From Sabellastarte sp. h YS-2021 (Eukaryota > Annelida > Polychaeta > Sabellida > Sabellidae), in NCBI GenBank assembly GCA_964017235.1, contig OZ024935.1:91697207-91761206 (forward strand): a DNA stretch of 64,000 bases. Direction: 5' to 3'. The notes beneath the pieces were generated by a model, which did not search any database, was not told the origin of the DNA, and was given only the letters and a program-made list of their open reading frames with translations. Made by a program: the position numbers and the translations under genes. Below, piece by piece: positions 23,961 through 36,494 of this stretch. Within the stretch, counting starts at the first letter, position 1; the number at the start of each line of letters is the position of its first letter.

Positions 23961-25500
23961 TGATAATGAAGCAGTTGTTCAGGTAGTGGCTACGAGTTTA
24001 TTCATGGCTAATCACTGCACATTTTGATATGAAATTGCAAATTCAACATATCAAAGGACAAGATAACAGCAAAGTCGACCTTCTTTCCCGACTTTATTCT
24101 AACAAACCTGTAGAGCACCAGTTGCTACAGGAGCTGAGTAGTAATTCCATCTGGTATAAAGTCTTACCACAGTATTTGAAGCTTGATTTACATGTCTAAT
24201 TTCAGGTTCCATAGGAGCTTCCTCCTCCTTGTTTGAGGTAACTTGGTCTAGGACCAGTTCTACTTTCAGACCTTCTACAGCTTCAGCCTAGAATAGACAC
24301 TTCAGGACCTTCATTGCATTTTTTGTTTTATGTGATTTCCTTTCGTCATTAGTGCTAATAATATTTTAACTTTCCTTGAATATTTGTACAATAATTTGTA
24401 AAATAATCTCCCAAAGTTATCAGGAACTACCTCTCATCAATTTTAGCCATGGCTGCTTATTATCACATAGAATCTGATGCCATCAAACACCCAATAATAA
24501 GTAGATACATCAGAAGTATTACAAATCCGGATACCCGTTGAGATCACTAATTACAATCAATTCCAAATTTGCACCTACCCCTAGGGGCATCTTTACTATA
24601 GAGATGTTGTATCAAATTTCTCTGGCCTGCCAAATTTTGCCTGATCCTATCCTTTATAGAGCTGTTTTCCTTACAGCATACTTTGCTTTTCTTAGGATGT
24701 CTAATATAGCTCCTCATAGCATTTCCAAATTCGACCCTCTTAAACACTTACTCCATTAAGATGTCATTTTTGCTCCTCCAGGGGCCCATATAATCGTAAA
24801 ATGGACAAAAAATCTCCAGGATAATAAGTGACATCACATAGTCCAGATTCCGACCCTGGGTAATATTTACCTTTGTCCTGCCAAAGCCCTTTCTGTTTTA
24901 TTGGCTTCCAGACCACTTCCTCCTACTGCCCCTTTATTTGCCACCCTATCTCCTCCTCATCAGGAAATCATTGATATGCATGTGCGTAATGCACTGAAGA
25001 AGGTACTAAGTTTCAAAAATTACTCACTGCGAGGTTTTGGTTTCCACACATTCAGGAGGTCGGGGCGACATTTCTCTTCGACCATAATGTAGCACTACAA
25101 AACATCATAGTGCATGGGTTATGGCAAAGTTCTGCTCTCTGGATCTCTCTCCAAAACGCTTCCATTGCCACTCACATTATTCCTTCAAGGTTCGCCTCCA
25201 ACATCCCCTCCCATTTTAGCTTGGATTTTGTGGCATTTTTGAAAATTTTACAATCTTTTTAAAATACTGCTCTGTTTCTGTGTTATTATCTACTAACATG
25301 TAAAATAAAATTGTCAAACCTTCACTGTCTTAAGGCTAATATAATCATAACTACTACTTCTGGGGAGCTTTACATCACCAACAGAACTTGACCTTTGAAT
25401 CTTACCTCAGATTGACCCAACTTCACTTACTTGGTTGCACCTACCTCAGTTACAGAACATGACCTCTGATTTGACCTTTACTTCACCTCAGGGTTACGTA

Positions 25501-26125
25501 ATTACACTCACCTAACACTATAGTGCTTAATCTCCAAATAAAAGTGGAATGTCATTTACATGCATCACACTTAAAAGAACTCATACTAGGTTCAAACCCA
25601 ACTGAGGGCTGCAGAAAACAAGAATTATTACATATCAACAAAGCACTATTTAAAATGTCAAATGTACACAGCACAATATCAGAATAACTTTTGTGGTGTG
25701 TATTTTTTGTGCCAATAATAATTATGATAGTAAATATAATAACATGTAAACATCTTATATAATATTTATGAAAACAACAACACATTTATGTTAATAATTT
25801 ATTTTGAAGGGCACATGATGGTACATTATAACTTTACAATTTTATCCATCCAATCATGAGTGCTTCTTAGTTTTTCTGAGGAGCTTCATTTTGGTTTCTT
25901 TGAATCATTTTTCATGCACAAGCCATCACAACAGTCTTATACTGTGTAGGGTAAGTTTGGAGAAGGTCATTGAAGCTGTGTTTGACATTTAAACCACTGG
26001 TTGAAACATCGCTGGTGTAAAAGTCATAAGTTACCCTTGAAGACATAGTTAGCAGATAATTTTTAGCTGAAAGAAAATGTACATTATTGTTTTAATTCAG
26101 GTTAGAAAAGCGGTGGATTTATTCC
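25501..26125. other. Unassigned spacer between two YR elements
   Basis: AT-rich, with no feature I can support. The short minus-strand frame (25552-25785) has no motif. Confidence 0.4.
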
Positions 26126-26241
26126 GCTACAATAGCTTACCATGTTGCAAGCCCGGGCAACATCTAAGAAAAATAGACATTTTTAGATGGCCGTAGCCTC
26201 AGGTTGTCACTTTGTGGTACAATGTGAGATCTCATCCTATT
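26126..26241 (+). repeat. DIRS left inverted terminal repeat
   Basis: Complement of 32644-32784 with scattered differences. The outer part (gctacaatagcttaccatg) also pairs with the internal complementary region near 32430-32600, as the DIRS replication model requires. Confidence 0.85.
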
Positions 26242-28416
26242 TTCTCATTGGCCGCATGTTTTGAACGCTTCTGTTATACACAGACTTATTTTCATCTATA
26301 TCTCAGCACATACGTATTGTTGGATGTTAATTTTTTTGCTATTTTATGTAATATAGCTTAAAGTTTATTCTGTGAAAGTTAATTTGGTTAATTTGGTGTT
26401 TTGAGTTTTCCTCGGATCAGGCTGTAAACGTTTTATTGCATTTTCAATATGTCTTCCCACCAAACAAATAAAGAAAAGCCCAGATCTGCAAAGTGTCATC
26501 ACTTCTGCTTTCCGTTTGATTCTCACAACTATTGCCCTACATGTAGGGAAGCTGGTAAGGGTGATGACCCCTGTGTCACATTCAAATCTCCTTGTCAGAT
26601 CTGTTCTGCCTTCACTGTAGAGCAGTTGATTAAAATCATCCATAGAAAACATTATGTAAAAACAGAAGTGAGACACTAATAAAGATGATGAACTAGATAT
26701 TTTAGGGGAAGGGGACGTGGATTCCTTTACTGGATCACAAGCAGACCTTGAGAGTACTGCTGATGACTTGTTTACCTCACCCCCACCTCTCCAGCCGCTA
26801 CCCTTCAGTTCATTGTCTATTCAAATACCAGCAAAATCTGTCCCACCAACCCCAGGTACTGCCTTACAGCAAAACCTTTAACATCCATTTACAGCAGCAA
26901 ATGGGCGTCTTTCAGGCATCTATGTTGGAGGCATTTCAGTCTCTTCGAGACAAATTTATGTCTTTTAAAAAGACTCCTAAACAACCAGAGGTGGATCAGA
27001 CCTCCACTTCGGTCTCTAAGCCTGGGCTCTCCAATCAAGCTGCAATTCTGGACCCACCCCCTCCGAGACCCCCTCAGACTACCTCACAACCAGTTGAGGA
27101 TATGGAAGTAGAATATGGTCCATCTTTACCACCAGGTCTCGGAGCTGACCACCAGGTCTCGGAGCGCATCGGATCAGCATTCAGGTCTATCCGATGAACC
27201 TTCCAAGGTGGCATCGGTTAGGCCCAAAAAGCATTCTTACTCTCATAAAAAGCATGACACTGACCCGAGGTCTGCCTCAGATTAGTATTCAGGCCAATCC
27301 GATGAACCTCGGGTTGCATCTTCTAGACCTAAAAAACATCCTGTAGAAACAAACACAAAGTAAAGATGTGTCATCTTCAGAGAAGGATCAGTCTCCTGCA
27401 CCTAGACACAGGTCTTCACAGCCCTCTGGGGCTTATTCTGATCAAGACCAACCTCAACACGAACTAGACCCCCCTTACTATAGGGAAGTAGCTTTGTCTG
27501 ACATTCCCTCAATATGCTGAGGAAGTAGACACTTTTAGACGCATTCTTGCTCTCCCTGACCCCAGGGAGTCCATGCCTATGTCCTCCACTTCTGTCATGG
27601 GGCTGGACGATGAGAAAGGATGTCAGGAGCTTAGGCCCAGAGGCGCTTCTTCTATGCTCCCCTCAGCCCAGTTATCAAAGATGCTTTTGATAAATTTGAG
27701 CATGACTTCCAGGCTGCAAATTTACCAGAGGGTAAATATATCAAACATCCTCCTTCCAATGCTAAGTGGTACAAGGTGGAACAGCCTTGTTATGAGGATA
27801 AAATTCAGAAGCTGAATACAAAGCCCTCTGGGGCCCCAATGGGCAAGGTTCCCCTACCAGGAAGGAACTGGAACCCCAAGTGAGGCAAAACATATCCACC
27901 CTCAATTTCAGTCCTGCCTTTGCCAAGACTTCATCTTCATGCAATGCCACTCTTGAGAAGTATCAACATAGTCTGAAGTCAACCTTTAAGTCGCAGATCC
28001 AAAAAGGTGCCAATCCTGAGAAAGCAGCCAAACGTGGATATGAACAGGCCTGTGAATACCTAGACATCTGGAATAAGACTATTCCTATTCAACACAGGGC
28101 TCTTACATGCCTCAGCAAATCATTGGCCGATATACTCCAGAGGGAGGAACACTGGCCTGCTAAGGTGCGAGGCCGAAATGACCCTTTGACAACCAAAACT
28201 AGGGGAAACAAGAATTTAGGAACTCGCCCTTTTGGCACTTGTCCTTGTTCAAGTCTCAGCTAGTGAAGGAAGGAGAAGACTTCCTCCTCAAAAAGGCACC
28301 TCTAAAGACTCTCAGGGTTTTGGTCCGTATCAGAAAAAGCCATGTTGTGGTCCCCACAACAAGAAAAGAGGTTCCTACAGGAAACGCTACTTGGGGGGCA
28401 ACAAAGCAGTAACCAG

Positions 28417-29486
28417 GGCCCGTATTCACTAAACCTCCTATATTTTTAAGGTCCCTTTATTAAAGGAAGGTGAAAAATCTCCTTTGGTAAGGTGACCTTT
28501 AAATTGCCATTCACTAAACCTCCTTTATGGTTTCCTTACCAAAGGAGACCTTAAATAAAGGATCCTTTATTAAAGGAGTGCATCCACTCATCTGATTGGT
28601 TAAAAACGTTTGTTCATAAAGGCTCCTTTATCATTCCCTTACTTTTGTATTTTCTTCTTTCCTTGTATATTATTAGTATAAGATTATTGTTATGATGTGT
28701 TTTCTTTTTCCGTTTAAGATGATATTTCATATTTTAAGAAATAAATATCTAACTTTTAAAGATTTTTGTATTGCATATGTATTGCAGATTAAAGATTGCA
28801 GTTTTTATATTCACTGGTGGCCATGCTTTTTGGCATGCTTTTTCACATCTTCTCATTAAATATTCATACAATTTAACCCATAAATCATACAAAATGGTGG
28901 GTAATAAAAGTAAAACATCCCTGATCAGACATACACAGAAAAGATATGTATCACTCATGAAGATAAACAATATAATAGTCATTCAGGAAGTTTTCCTATT
29001 GTGGTAATAGCCACTTTTCATGCAGATACTGTGACACACGTCAAATACATTTTCATTGGGTTTGACCACATATTAACTGAAAATTTCAAAGAAAGACGTA
29101 TGGTGATATAAATGATGTAGTATGGAAAAAAAGGTGCAAATGTCATAACATTTCACCAATTACCTCAATTTTTACGTAAAAAGTCAAACCACCAAAACTC
29201 CCCTTTATCATAAAGGTAGTCACACACTTACCTTGAAAATTAAGGAAAAAAAAACAAGGATTCCTCAGTAAAGGAAGGTTAGTGAATATCAAAATTCAAG
29301 ATTCCCTTGAAAGTTAAGGATTTCCTAGATTTTTAAGGTTTCCTTGAAAGTCAAGGAAAGAAAGTTAGGCTCCTTTGTTTGAGGGAAGTTTAATGAATAC
29401 AAAAACAAAGGAAGGGGCAAGAAATAAAGGAAATCCTTACTTTTTAAGGGTTCCTTGGAATAAAGGAGGTTTAGTGAATACGGGCC
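28417..29486. mobile_element. 1.07-kb non-autonomous DNA transposon, CAG target (Harbinger-like)
   Basis: Perfect inverted ends GGCCCGTATTCACTAAACC (28417-28435 and the complement at 29468-29486), flanked by a CAG duplication (28414-28416 and 29487-29489). It is inserted in the DIRS gag/RT spacer. The end word 'TTCACTAAACCTCCT' recurs subterminally near 28511, with inverted variants near 29275 and 29386. The interior is rich in AAGGA/TCCTT words (cctttattaaaggaa). No transposase. Some Harbinger groups duplicate CWG, and the GGCCCGTATTCA-like end fits, so I lean to Harbinger. Confidence 0.85.
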
Positions 29487-32424
29487 CAGTTGTTTTCCGC
29501 AGGCTCCAGGGGTCGTTTTAGACCCCACAATAGGATACGAGGGCGTGGAAACCCCTCCCCCAATGACTCCTTAAAAGCCTCCCTCAATCCACCAGTAGGA
29601 GGTCGCCTCCATTCTTTCAGAAGGGACTGGCAAACAAACAAATGTTCATTGGATGTGTTGAACATTATCACCAATGGCTACGTTCTGCCATTCCTATCAA
29701 AACAAAATCTGATCAGATTCCCTCTGATTCAGTCAGAATACAAGGCCCTTCAAAAAGACCAAGCTCTGTCCACTTGTATCCAGTCTCTTCTGTCAAAGAA
29801 TGCAATTGAAAGGGTGGAAAATGTAAAATCCCTTTGGTTTTACAGTCACCTGTTTCTTAGTCCCCAAGCCTAACCAAAGGTGGAGGCCAGTAATAGACTT
29901 AAGCAGGCTCAACACTTTTCTACTTGTAGAAAAGTTCAAATTGGAAACTCCAGAGTCCATCATGGCCTCCTTAATTCCAGGGGAATGGGTAACGTCGATA
30001 GAACACTTACCTTCACATCCCCATCCACCCAAACTCAAGGAAATACAAAAGGTTTTGCTACAGGTCTCAGGTGTTCCAGTTTACCTCTCTTCCATTCGGC
30101 CTGGCCAGGACCCCCCAGGTCTTTAAAATTATTGTAACGGAAGTGAAGCTAATGGCCCTCACGAGGGGACTCAGACTTCACCAATACCTGGACGACTGGC
30201 TGCCCAGGTCTCCATCTCAGGAAGAAGCCCAAGTGAACACAAAGGCCTTAGTAGACCTAACCCAGTCCTTGGGGTGGATCATAAATCAGAAGAAATCCGA
30301 ACTTAAACCAACTCAGGTCTTTTCATTCATGGGCTATGAATACCATCAAGATACAGCCCTTGTAAAACCCACTCAAGATTTGATCCTACGACTCAAGTCA
30401 AAACATGTTTTGACTGCAAGATGTTTGATGTCGTTAATTGGGTTGCTTGCCTCAACAGAGAAAATGGTCCCAGAGGGACACTTTCACATGAGGCCCTTTC
30501 AGTTTCACCTAAAGGAGCATTGGAGCAACCCTCAGTTGCTGGACAACCTCCTTCCTTGGACAGAAACCATTTCAGCTCATCTAGAGTGGTGGCAGAATCC
30601 CTCAGACCTTCATCCCAAAGACCACAGTATCCAACTCTTTACAGACGCCTCAAATGAAGGCTGGGGCACTCACTTAGAGCTAACCTCCACAAAGGGTCTG
30701 TGGTCAGAAAGGGAAAAAAGGCTACACATAAATATTCTAGAGTTGAAGGTGGATTCTCTGGCCCTTCAAAGTTTCAAGTACCAGTGTCAAAACCAAACAG
30801 TGTTGGTTGCAACAGACAAGTCAACAGTGGTGGCCTACATAAACAAACAAGGAGGAACTCACTCAGCAGAGATGTGCGCTCTCCTGTGGAAGATCATGAT
30901 CTGGTACCATCATTACCAGATAACCTTGAAAGCCAGACACATTCCAGGGTGTCCGAATGTGATGGCCTATCTTTTGTCCAGGTCAAACCAAATGCACTCA
31001 ACAGAATGGTCACTGTATCCACAGGTGTTCAAACAGATCTGTCAAAAGTGGTTCACCCCTCATGTAGATCAATTTGCCACTCGTCTGAACCACAAACCAC
31101 CACTGTACATGTCTCCAGTCCCAGACCCCAATGCTTGGGACATCAATGCTCTAAACATAAACTGGATGGGTGTCACTGCCTATGCTTACCCTCTAATGGC
31201 TCTCCTTAACAGGGTGATCAGGAAATGCCATTGCCTGATCATTGTAATAGCCCCAGGCGGGCCAGGGATGCCCTGGTTTTGGGACCTAGTGCAGCTCTCA
31301 ACAGAGATCCCACTTCAACTATCAGTGTCAACAACTCCCCTCAAACAGTCCCACAATTATGTGTTTCACAGCAATCCACAACATCCCAACCTCCACGCCT
31401 GGTGTCTAGGAGTGGACAACTCCAACAACAAGGCTTATCTGTGGAGGTGGCAGAGAGAATTGCTGCCCCTCAGAGGTCATCAACAAGAATCATCTACAAG
31501 TCAAAGTGGACCCTATTTGAGAAATGGTGCAGAGAAAATTCGTTGGATCAAGAACGGGCCCTGAGGTATTATTTGGATAGAACCAAAGACCTGAGAGGGT
31601 CTTGATCCCTGCTTTTCATTTTCTTCAAGAAAGGACACACCTCAGACATCAGGCCCGCTACACTCTCTTCTTGGTTGAAACAAACCATTCTACTTTGTTA
31701 TAAACAAGCAGATCAACAAGCCTTGGACCTGGTCCAAGTTAAAGTGCATGACATTACAGTGGGGTATCGGTGGACCAAATCATACAAGCCTGTCACTGGA
31801 AAGCTCACAACACATTTGCAAATTTTTACCTAAAAGACCTCACTTGGTCAGACAATGACAACAATATGTATCTGGGTCCAGTAGTGGTGGCATAACAAGT
31901 CCTAGACCCTTCCTCTCAGACAAGTCATCCTCAGAAGGAAATGAAGGGGGGCACATCTTCAGGAGTCTAATCCCAGGGTCTAGGTATAGGTTACCTCATC
32001 AGGGTGTTCGGGTATGGTCTTTTTATATTCTCATATTTGTATATTTTAGTATATATTGTGTTATGTATTAAAAACGTATTAAGGTTGTCATTAATCTCAT
32101 TCTAGGGTGGCAAAAATTACAAGAATTTCAAGCCTAGGGCTTGTTTTTTCTATCATGGTAGCCCTAGGGGCTTTACTCTGCCTAAGTGAGCATAGGCTGC
32201 ACTTTTATCCTCCTATCTAAACACCCAGACAGATTTTAGCACTGTCAGTCTTTCATTCAGGTTTTTGGCTTCTTATAGGCCCGGTCTCCGGGATTGGGGC
32301 ACTGTAAACAGGACTCAGACTGGTATTTTCTAACACTCATTCTAATATATTACTTCAAAATCTAAGAAAAATTAGACATATCTTCCAGTCTAAGCTGTAA
32401 TCCCTCCACCAAGTGGTTGGATTT

Positions 32425-32600
32425 AGCATTCAGTTCCACATGGTAAGCTATTGTAAGCGCAATGATTGTTTTTTCTTTAATAGAATTGTGCTATATAAAT
32501 ATGTCATGTTATGTTATGTTATTGTAGCGCAATAAAATTGACAATTTTGATTACTTAAATGTAGCTTTTATAAGCTACAAGCTTACCATGTGAAACTGAA
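32425..32600. repeat. DIRS internal complementary region (probable)
   Basis: The words cagttccacatggtaagct (about 32432) and agcttaccatgtgaaactg (about 32579) repeat, in the two orientations, the outermost parts of both terminal repeats (26126-26150 and 32757-32784). In DIRS elements this region serves to join the two ends through a circular intermediate. Confidence 0.7.
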
Positions 32601-32643
32601 GAGAGTCCCACCCAGCCTCCCCGCTATATTACAGCGTATTACA

Positions 32644-32784
32644 AATAGGATGAGATCTCACATTGTACCACGAAGTGACAACCTGAGGCTACGGCCAACT
32701 ATAAATGTCTATTTTTCTTAGATGTTGGCCGGGGCCTGCGGCCTCCCGAGATCAGCATGCAGTTCCACATGGTAAGCTTGTAGC
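32644..32784 (-). repeat. DIRS right inverted terminal repeat
   Basis: Inverted partner of 26126-26241. It is slightly longer because of a GC-rich stretch (ggcctgcggcctcccgag) absent from the left copy. Confidence 0.85.
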
Positions 32785-33785
32785 TTATTATAGCTACATT
32801 TAATTAATCAAAATTTTCAAATTTATGGGAAAGAAAAGATAATTTATGGTCAGGTGATATGACATAGGTTAAGACGTGTGTTTACTGCAAAGTTGTAAAG
32901 ATTTATATTTTCCTTTATTAAAGTTTCAGTTTGCATATTGTACCCTAACAAGTACTGACCTGTAGATCAACATAATCCTGAGACAGAAACTCTATCTTGC
33001 AAGCTCATACTATAGAAATTTTTTTTTGTGCAGGACCTAACTTTGCGAATCAACACAGAAGTCTTGTTTTGCAAGAATTAATTTTCGCAGTGAAAGATAT
33101 TCTATTATCACCAACAATACACTAATCATTTTTCCATCACAACTGACAGCTGAACATTGCAAAATAATCACTAAGTCCACATGTGTATCACACCAGACAT
33201 AATGGATCACAGTACTTAAAAGGTACAGCGTATGTGTGATAAAGTGAAGACAAAAAACTACCCTCTCCAGTTTATCTTATTAATCTTTCTCAACTATATG
33301 ACTGTGATTTGTGCAGTGGGCAAACATCTAGCTTAAAGTCAAAAGTTAGTGATTCTATTATATGAGTACCAGTAAAATAGCTCAAACAACTATTATACTT
33401 AGAGGTCAAGGTGTTAACATTCACAGTAAATGAGATAAATTTGTAAAATATGTGAAAAATCAATAAAACGTGAATCTTATAGAGGCTTGAAAGGCCAAAT
33501 AAAGCAGTTCTTTCAGAGTAATATGTTTATGAGGAAACAACAGACAAGGTCCCATCCTGCTAACTGGCTTCCACAGGCCCGACACTGCTCAGTGACAAGG
33601 CTGACATAATACTAGGGTAAAGTCTAGGTAAAGGTGTTCATCTATATGTTCATTAACTGACAGTGCACTGGTGTCAAGGTAGGTAGCACACTCTCATGCC
33701 CTGCTTTGCTCCAGTTTGGGGTGCCCGAGGGATCCGCCCCTTGGTGTGATCGCTTTTTCTTTCTATACAAACCCAATCAGCTCAA
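32785..33785. other. Unassigned spacer
   Basis: No gene or repeat is recognised. The last 250 bases (33540-33785) are somewhat GC-richer and may belong to the 5' side of the LINE that follows, or to another old insertion. Confidence 0.35.
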
Positions 33786-33789
33786 TTGT

Positions 33790-34830
33790 TTACTCTCACA
33801 ATAGTATTAATTATCACTTCTACACTGATACCCATTAATACATAACACTCTCACCAGCAAATGTCTCTCAGTCTATGTAAACATTAAAGAACTTCCTAAA
33901 TGGCATTCAAAATTTCATGTTCACAAATAAATTAAAACTGAACCCTGACAAAACCAAGTTTATTTTGTTAGGCTCTAAAAACAATTGTAAACAACTCCTT
34001 CCTCACTTTCCAATCAACATTCTTGGTAATCAGGTCTCACCAGCACAAAGTGTCAAGAGTATAGTGGCGTTCTATTCTGACTTCACTTTCTCAGACCATG
34101 TGTCACAGGTCATAAAGTCTACCAGAGTTCATGCTAGATACCTCTACAGAATTTGTCCCCTTCTAGACCCTGAAACATCAGTTCTTTTAGTAAATGCTTT
34201 GATGAGCAGCATATTGGACTATTGCAATTCCTTGTTCATATCTCTCGCTGATTTTGAGTTAAAGAGATTACAGCGGGTCCAGAACTCTCTCTGCAGGGTT
34301 GTCACCCAGTCCTCTAAATTCTCCCAAATTACATTGAACTGAAAAAACCCATTGGCTCCCAGTCAGGTACAGGGTAAAATTTAAAATAGGCCTCATTCAT
34401 GCAAAATTTTCAGCCAAGGTTAACCAGTTTACCTAAGAGAATTAATTCATCCTTACACCTCTTCCAGAAATACAAGGCAAAACACCCCAAACTTTAGTTC
34501 CTTCATACCCCCACTTTTGATCTTAGAGTTTATAAATCAATCACACACTTTTATAATTCTGTCAGTCACTATGCCTCATTTCTTTGTAACTTTTTACCCT
34601 TCCAAATAAGAAATAGCAACTCTGTTGCATCATTCAGGAAACACCTCAAAAACCACCTCTTCATCTCCAGTTTCCTAACTTAGTGTCCTTCCCTTTCGGT
34701 CACACCCACAACTACGGATTACTGACCCTGACAGCCCCTCGACTCTGCTTATGATAATTGATTTTTTCCCCTTTATGGAGAAGATATTGCACCGGCAAAG
34801 CAGTAGATTAAATTACAGTAGATTTTATGT
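33790..34830 (+). mobile_element. 5'-truncated L2/CR1-like LINE
   Basis: The plus strand encodes the end of a non-LTR reverse transcriptase: NKLKLNPDKTKFILLGS, FTFSDHVSQVIKSTR, SILDYCNSLF and LKRLQRVQNSLCRVV within the open frame 33917-34342. Frame-broken remnants of the C-terminal tail follow (VASFRKHLKNHLF near 34625). The 3' region ends in ggagaagatattgcaccggc, aaagcagtagatta and short ATTA repeats. The same 3' end is found at 59996-60176 and, reduced, at 55961-56000, so one family is present at least three times. Dead copy. Confidence 0.82.
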
Positions 34831-35207
34831 CAGATGTTTTTTGTTCTCATGTTTTTCTATCATTTTACTTCACACATATCTTATTGCCATAACAGTTTAT
34901 GAAGAAAAACAATCATAATTTGTAGTTCCGGTCTGAATATTTACCAATGTATAATATACATAAATAGGTGTTTCTTTAAATTTTGCACACTTAGAGGTAT
35001 GCATTATTACATGGTGTATATATGATGACCTTAAATACATACATAAATACTAGAGATAATTTAACTTTGCATATACTAGTTACTTGTGAATATAGCAAAA
35101 ATTAATTCCTTGCAAAAACACTTATACAGTAAAAATATACTCGTGAATATATAAAAAAATTAAATTCCTCTCAAACGCCACTTATACAGTAAAATATCCA
35201 ATCTTTA
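34831..35207. other. Unassigned spacer
   Basis: AT-rich. It has a short direct repeat, 'cttatacagtaaaa' (35122 and 35181), and nothing else that I can support. Confidence 0.4.
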
Positions 35208-36494
35208 TTGGGGCGTTCCACTGGAACTGACCCAGTAAAGGACTCTATAACTCCAGGGTTGGTTATAAAAGTTGCGCAATCGGGGAAGAAAAACACAAAC
35301 AAGCGTGCAAAAATGTTGGATTGCTTACATATCCTCAACAGGATGTAGACCATACTTGCTTGTCTGGATCAAGATCCTGAAGTGACTTGAGGTCAGGATT
35401 AGTTTTTTCATGACAAGATGGGAAAATACCCAGACAAGCCGTAAACCTTAACAGACAAGTCGTAGCAACCCCTGACAAGCCGTACTGACAAACAAACAGA
35501 ACTGGAGGAGTTTCCAGACTCAAGCCAACTAGACTAATTAAAACCTGGATTCCGGATCCAAAGTTAGGATTGAACCAACACTATATAAACTCACTCTGGC
35601 TGACAAAAAAAAAATCAATTGCCACTGCAAATATGCCAGCTAACCATCAGAGGGACTTCCTACATCAGCTTAGGGTACTTTTGATTTTATTGATTCTAAT
35701 ATTTTTATTTGCGTTTTGAAGGAAAAACAGAAAAGGACAAATTTGAACCCAACACCTACCCTACAGCTGCCATCACAGCCTCAGTCCCATCCAGCCCCTA
35801 GGAGAAGAAGAAGCCACCCAACCCGTGGGTTATGCCCTTTATACTTCAAAGACAAAAAAAGGATGTTATAGCAACCTCTTGGCCGACCTCATACAGACCG
35901 ACATCCCAGGATACCAGAATTTTGTCAATATGCCACCTGCCTTTTTACCTCATCGAAGAACGCATACACCAACACATCAAGAAGTGAGTCACCAATTTCC
36001 GGACGCCAATTGAAGTTGGACTGAAACTTGCCATAACCCTAAGACATCTGGCCACTCGAGAAACGTACACTTCCCTGCAGTATCACTGGTTGGTTGGCCA
36101 CAGTACCATCTGCAAATTAGACCCCAAATTTGGGGAGGGGTTTATATAGTATTGGGTTGATCACGATTCTGGATCAAGAATCCAGGATTTAATAAGTCTA
36201 GTTGGGGTGAATCTGGAAAATCCTCCAGTCCTGTCTGTTTATCAGTACGGCTGGTTAGGGGTTGCTACAGCTTGTCTATTAGGGGTTTACGGCTTGTCGC
36301 AGTAGTTTCCTGTCTTGTCTTGAAGAAAATGATTCCAACCCAAGTAAGGTTTGGATCTTGATCCAGACAAGCTAGTATGGTCTATGCCCTGTCTGGGATA
36401 TTTTTGTGGTTTTTGTCCCCAATTCCACAACTTTTGCAACCGACCCTGGAGTCGTATAGTCGTTTACTAGATCAGTTCCAGTGAAACACCCCCA
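35208..36494 (+). mobile_element. PIF/Harbinger deletion derivative, 1.29 kb
   Basis: Inverted ends share GTT(C/T)CACTGGAACTG and a G-rich tip (left TTGGGG, right complement TGGGGG), with TTA on the left and TAA on the right as probable TWA-type target. It carries the N-terminal part of a Harbinger transposase on the plus strand. That part includes a start-like ATG (35633, MPANHQRDFLHQL), then NLLADLIQTDIPGYQNFV (about 35870-35930), and a region in other frames corresponding to the helix-turn-helix part, up to about 36130. The DDE part is missing. Subterminal GACAAGCCGTA-like words occur on both sides, as in the 48.5-54.8-kb element. Confidence 0.8.

Larger units (their letters stand above)
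16020..25500 (+). mobile_element. Ngaro-like YR retroelement 1, interrupted and broken
   Basis: Parts in order: gag-like region 16256-17310 starting MPKKAKK and ending in a Cys-His finger (CRYYNEGTCTF); spacer and start of the RT region 17394-19325; RT continuing after the insertion at 22544-23340 (ARIPLESKLN, YIDEYIGV); RNase H-like 23400-24120 (LYLDACLTGMGG); tyrosine recombinase about 24440-25190 (LRMSNIAPHS, then GFHTFRRSG). A 3' region at 25220-25400 resembles the B repeats of element 2, but I see no second copy, so the split-repeat end seems lost. A 3.2-kb DNA element is inserted within the RT region. The element has several breaks and no part looks functional. No TSD is expected for YR elements. 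Confidence 0.8.
26126..32784 (+). mobile_element. DIRS-type YR retroelement with inverted ends, partly intact
   Basis: Left inverted terminal repeat 26126-26241 and right 32644-32784 share 'catctaagaaaaatagacat', 'cgtagcctcaggttgtcac' and 'caatgtgagatctcatccta'. Parts in order: gag-like 26449-28415 (starts MSSHQTNKEKP, with a Cys-rich segment), RT from about 29490, then a long open frame 30071-31564 (497 codons) covering RT, RNase H (FTDASNEGWG) and the DIRS methyltransferase-like region (SPVPDPNAWD). A tyrosine-recombinase-like region lies at about 31440-32000. An internal complementary region lies before the right end. The long open frame and good ends suggest moderate age, but the element as a whole is broken in a few places and interrupted by a DNA transposon. 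Confidence 0.88.
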
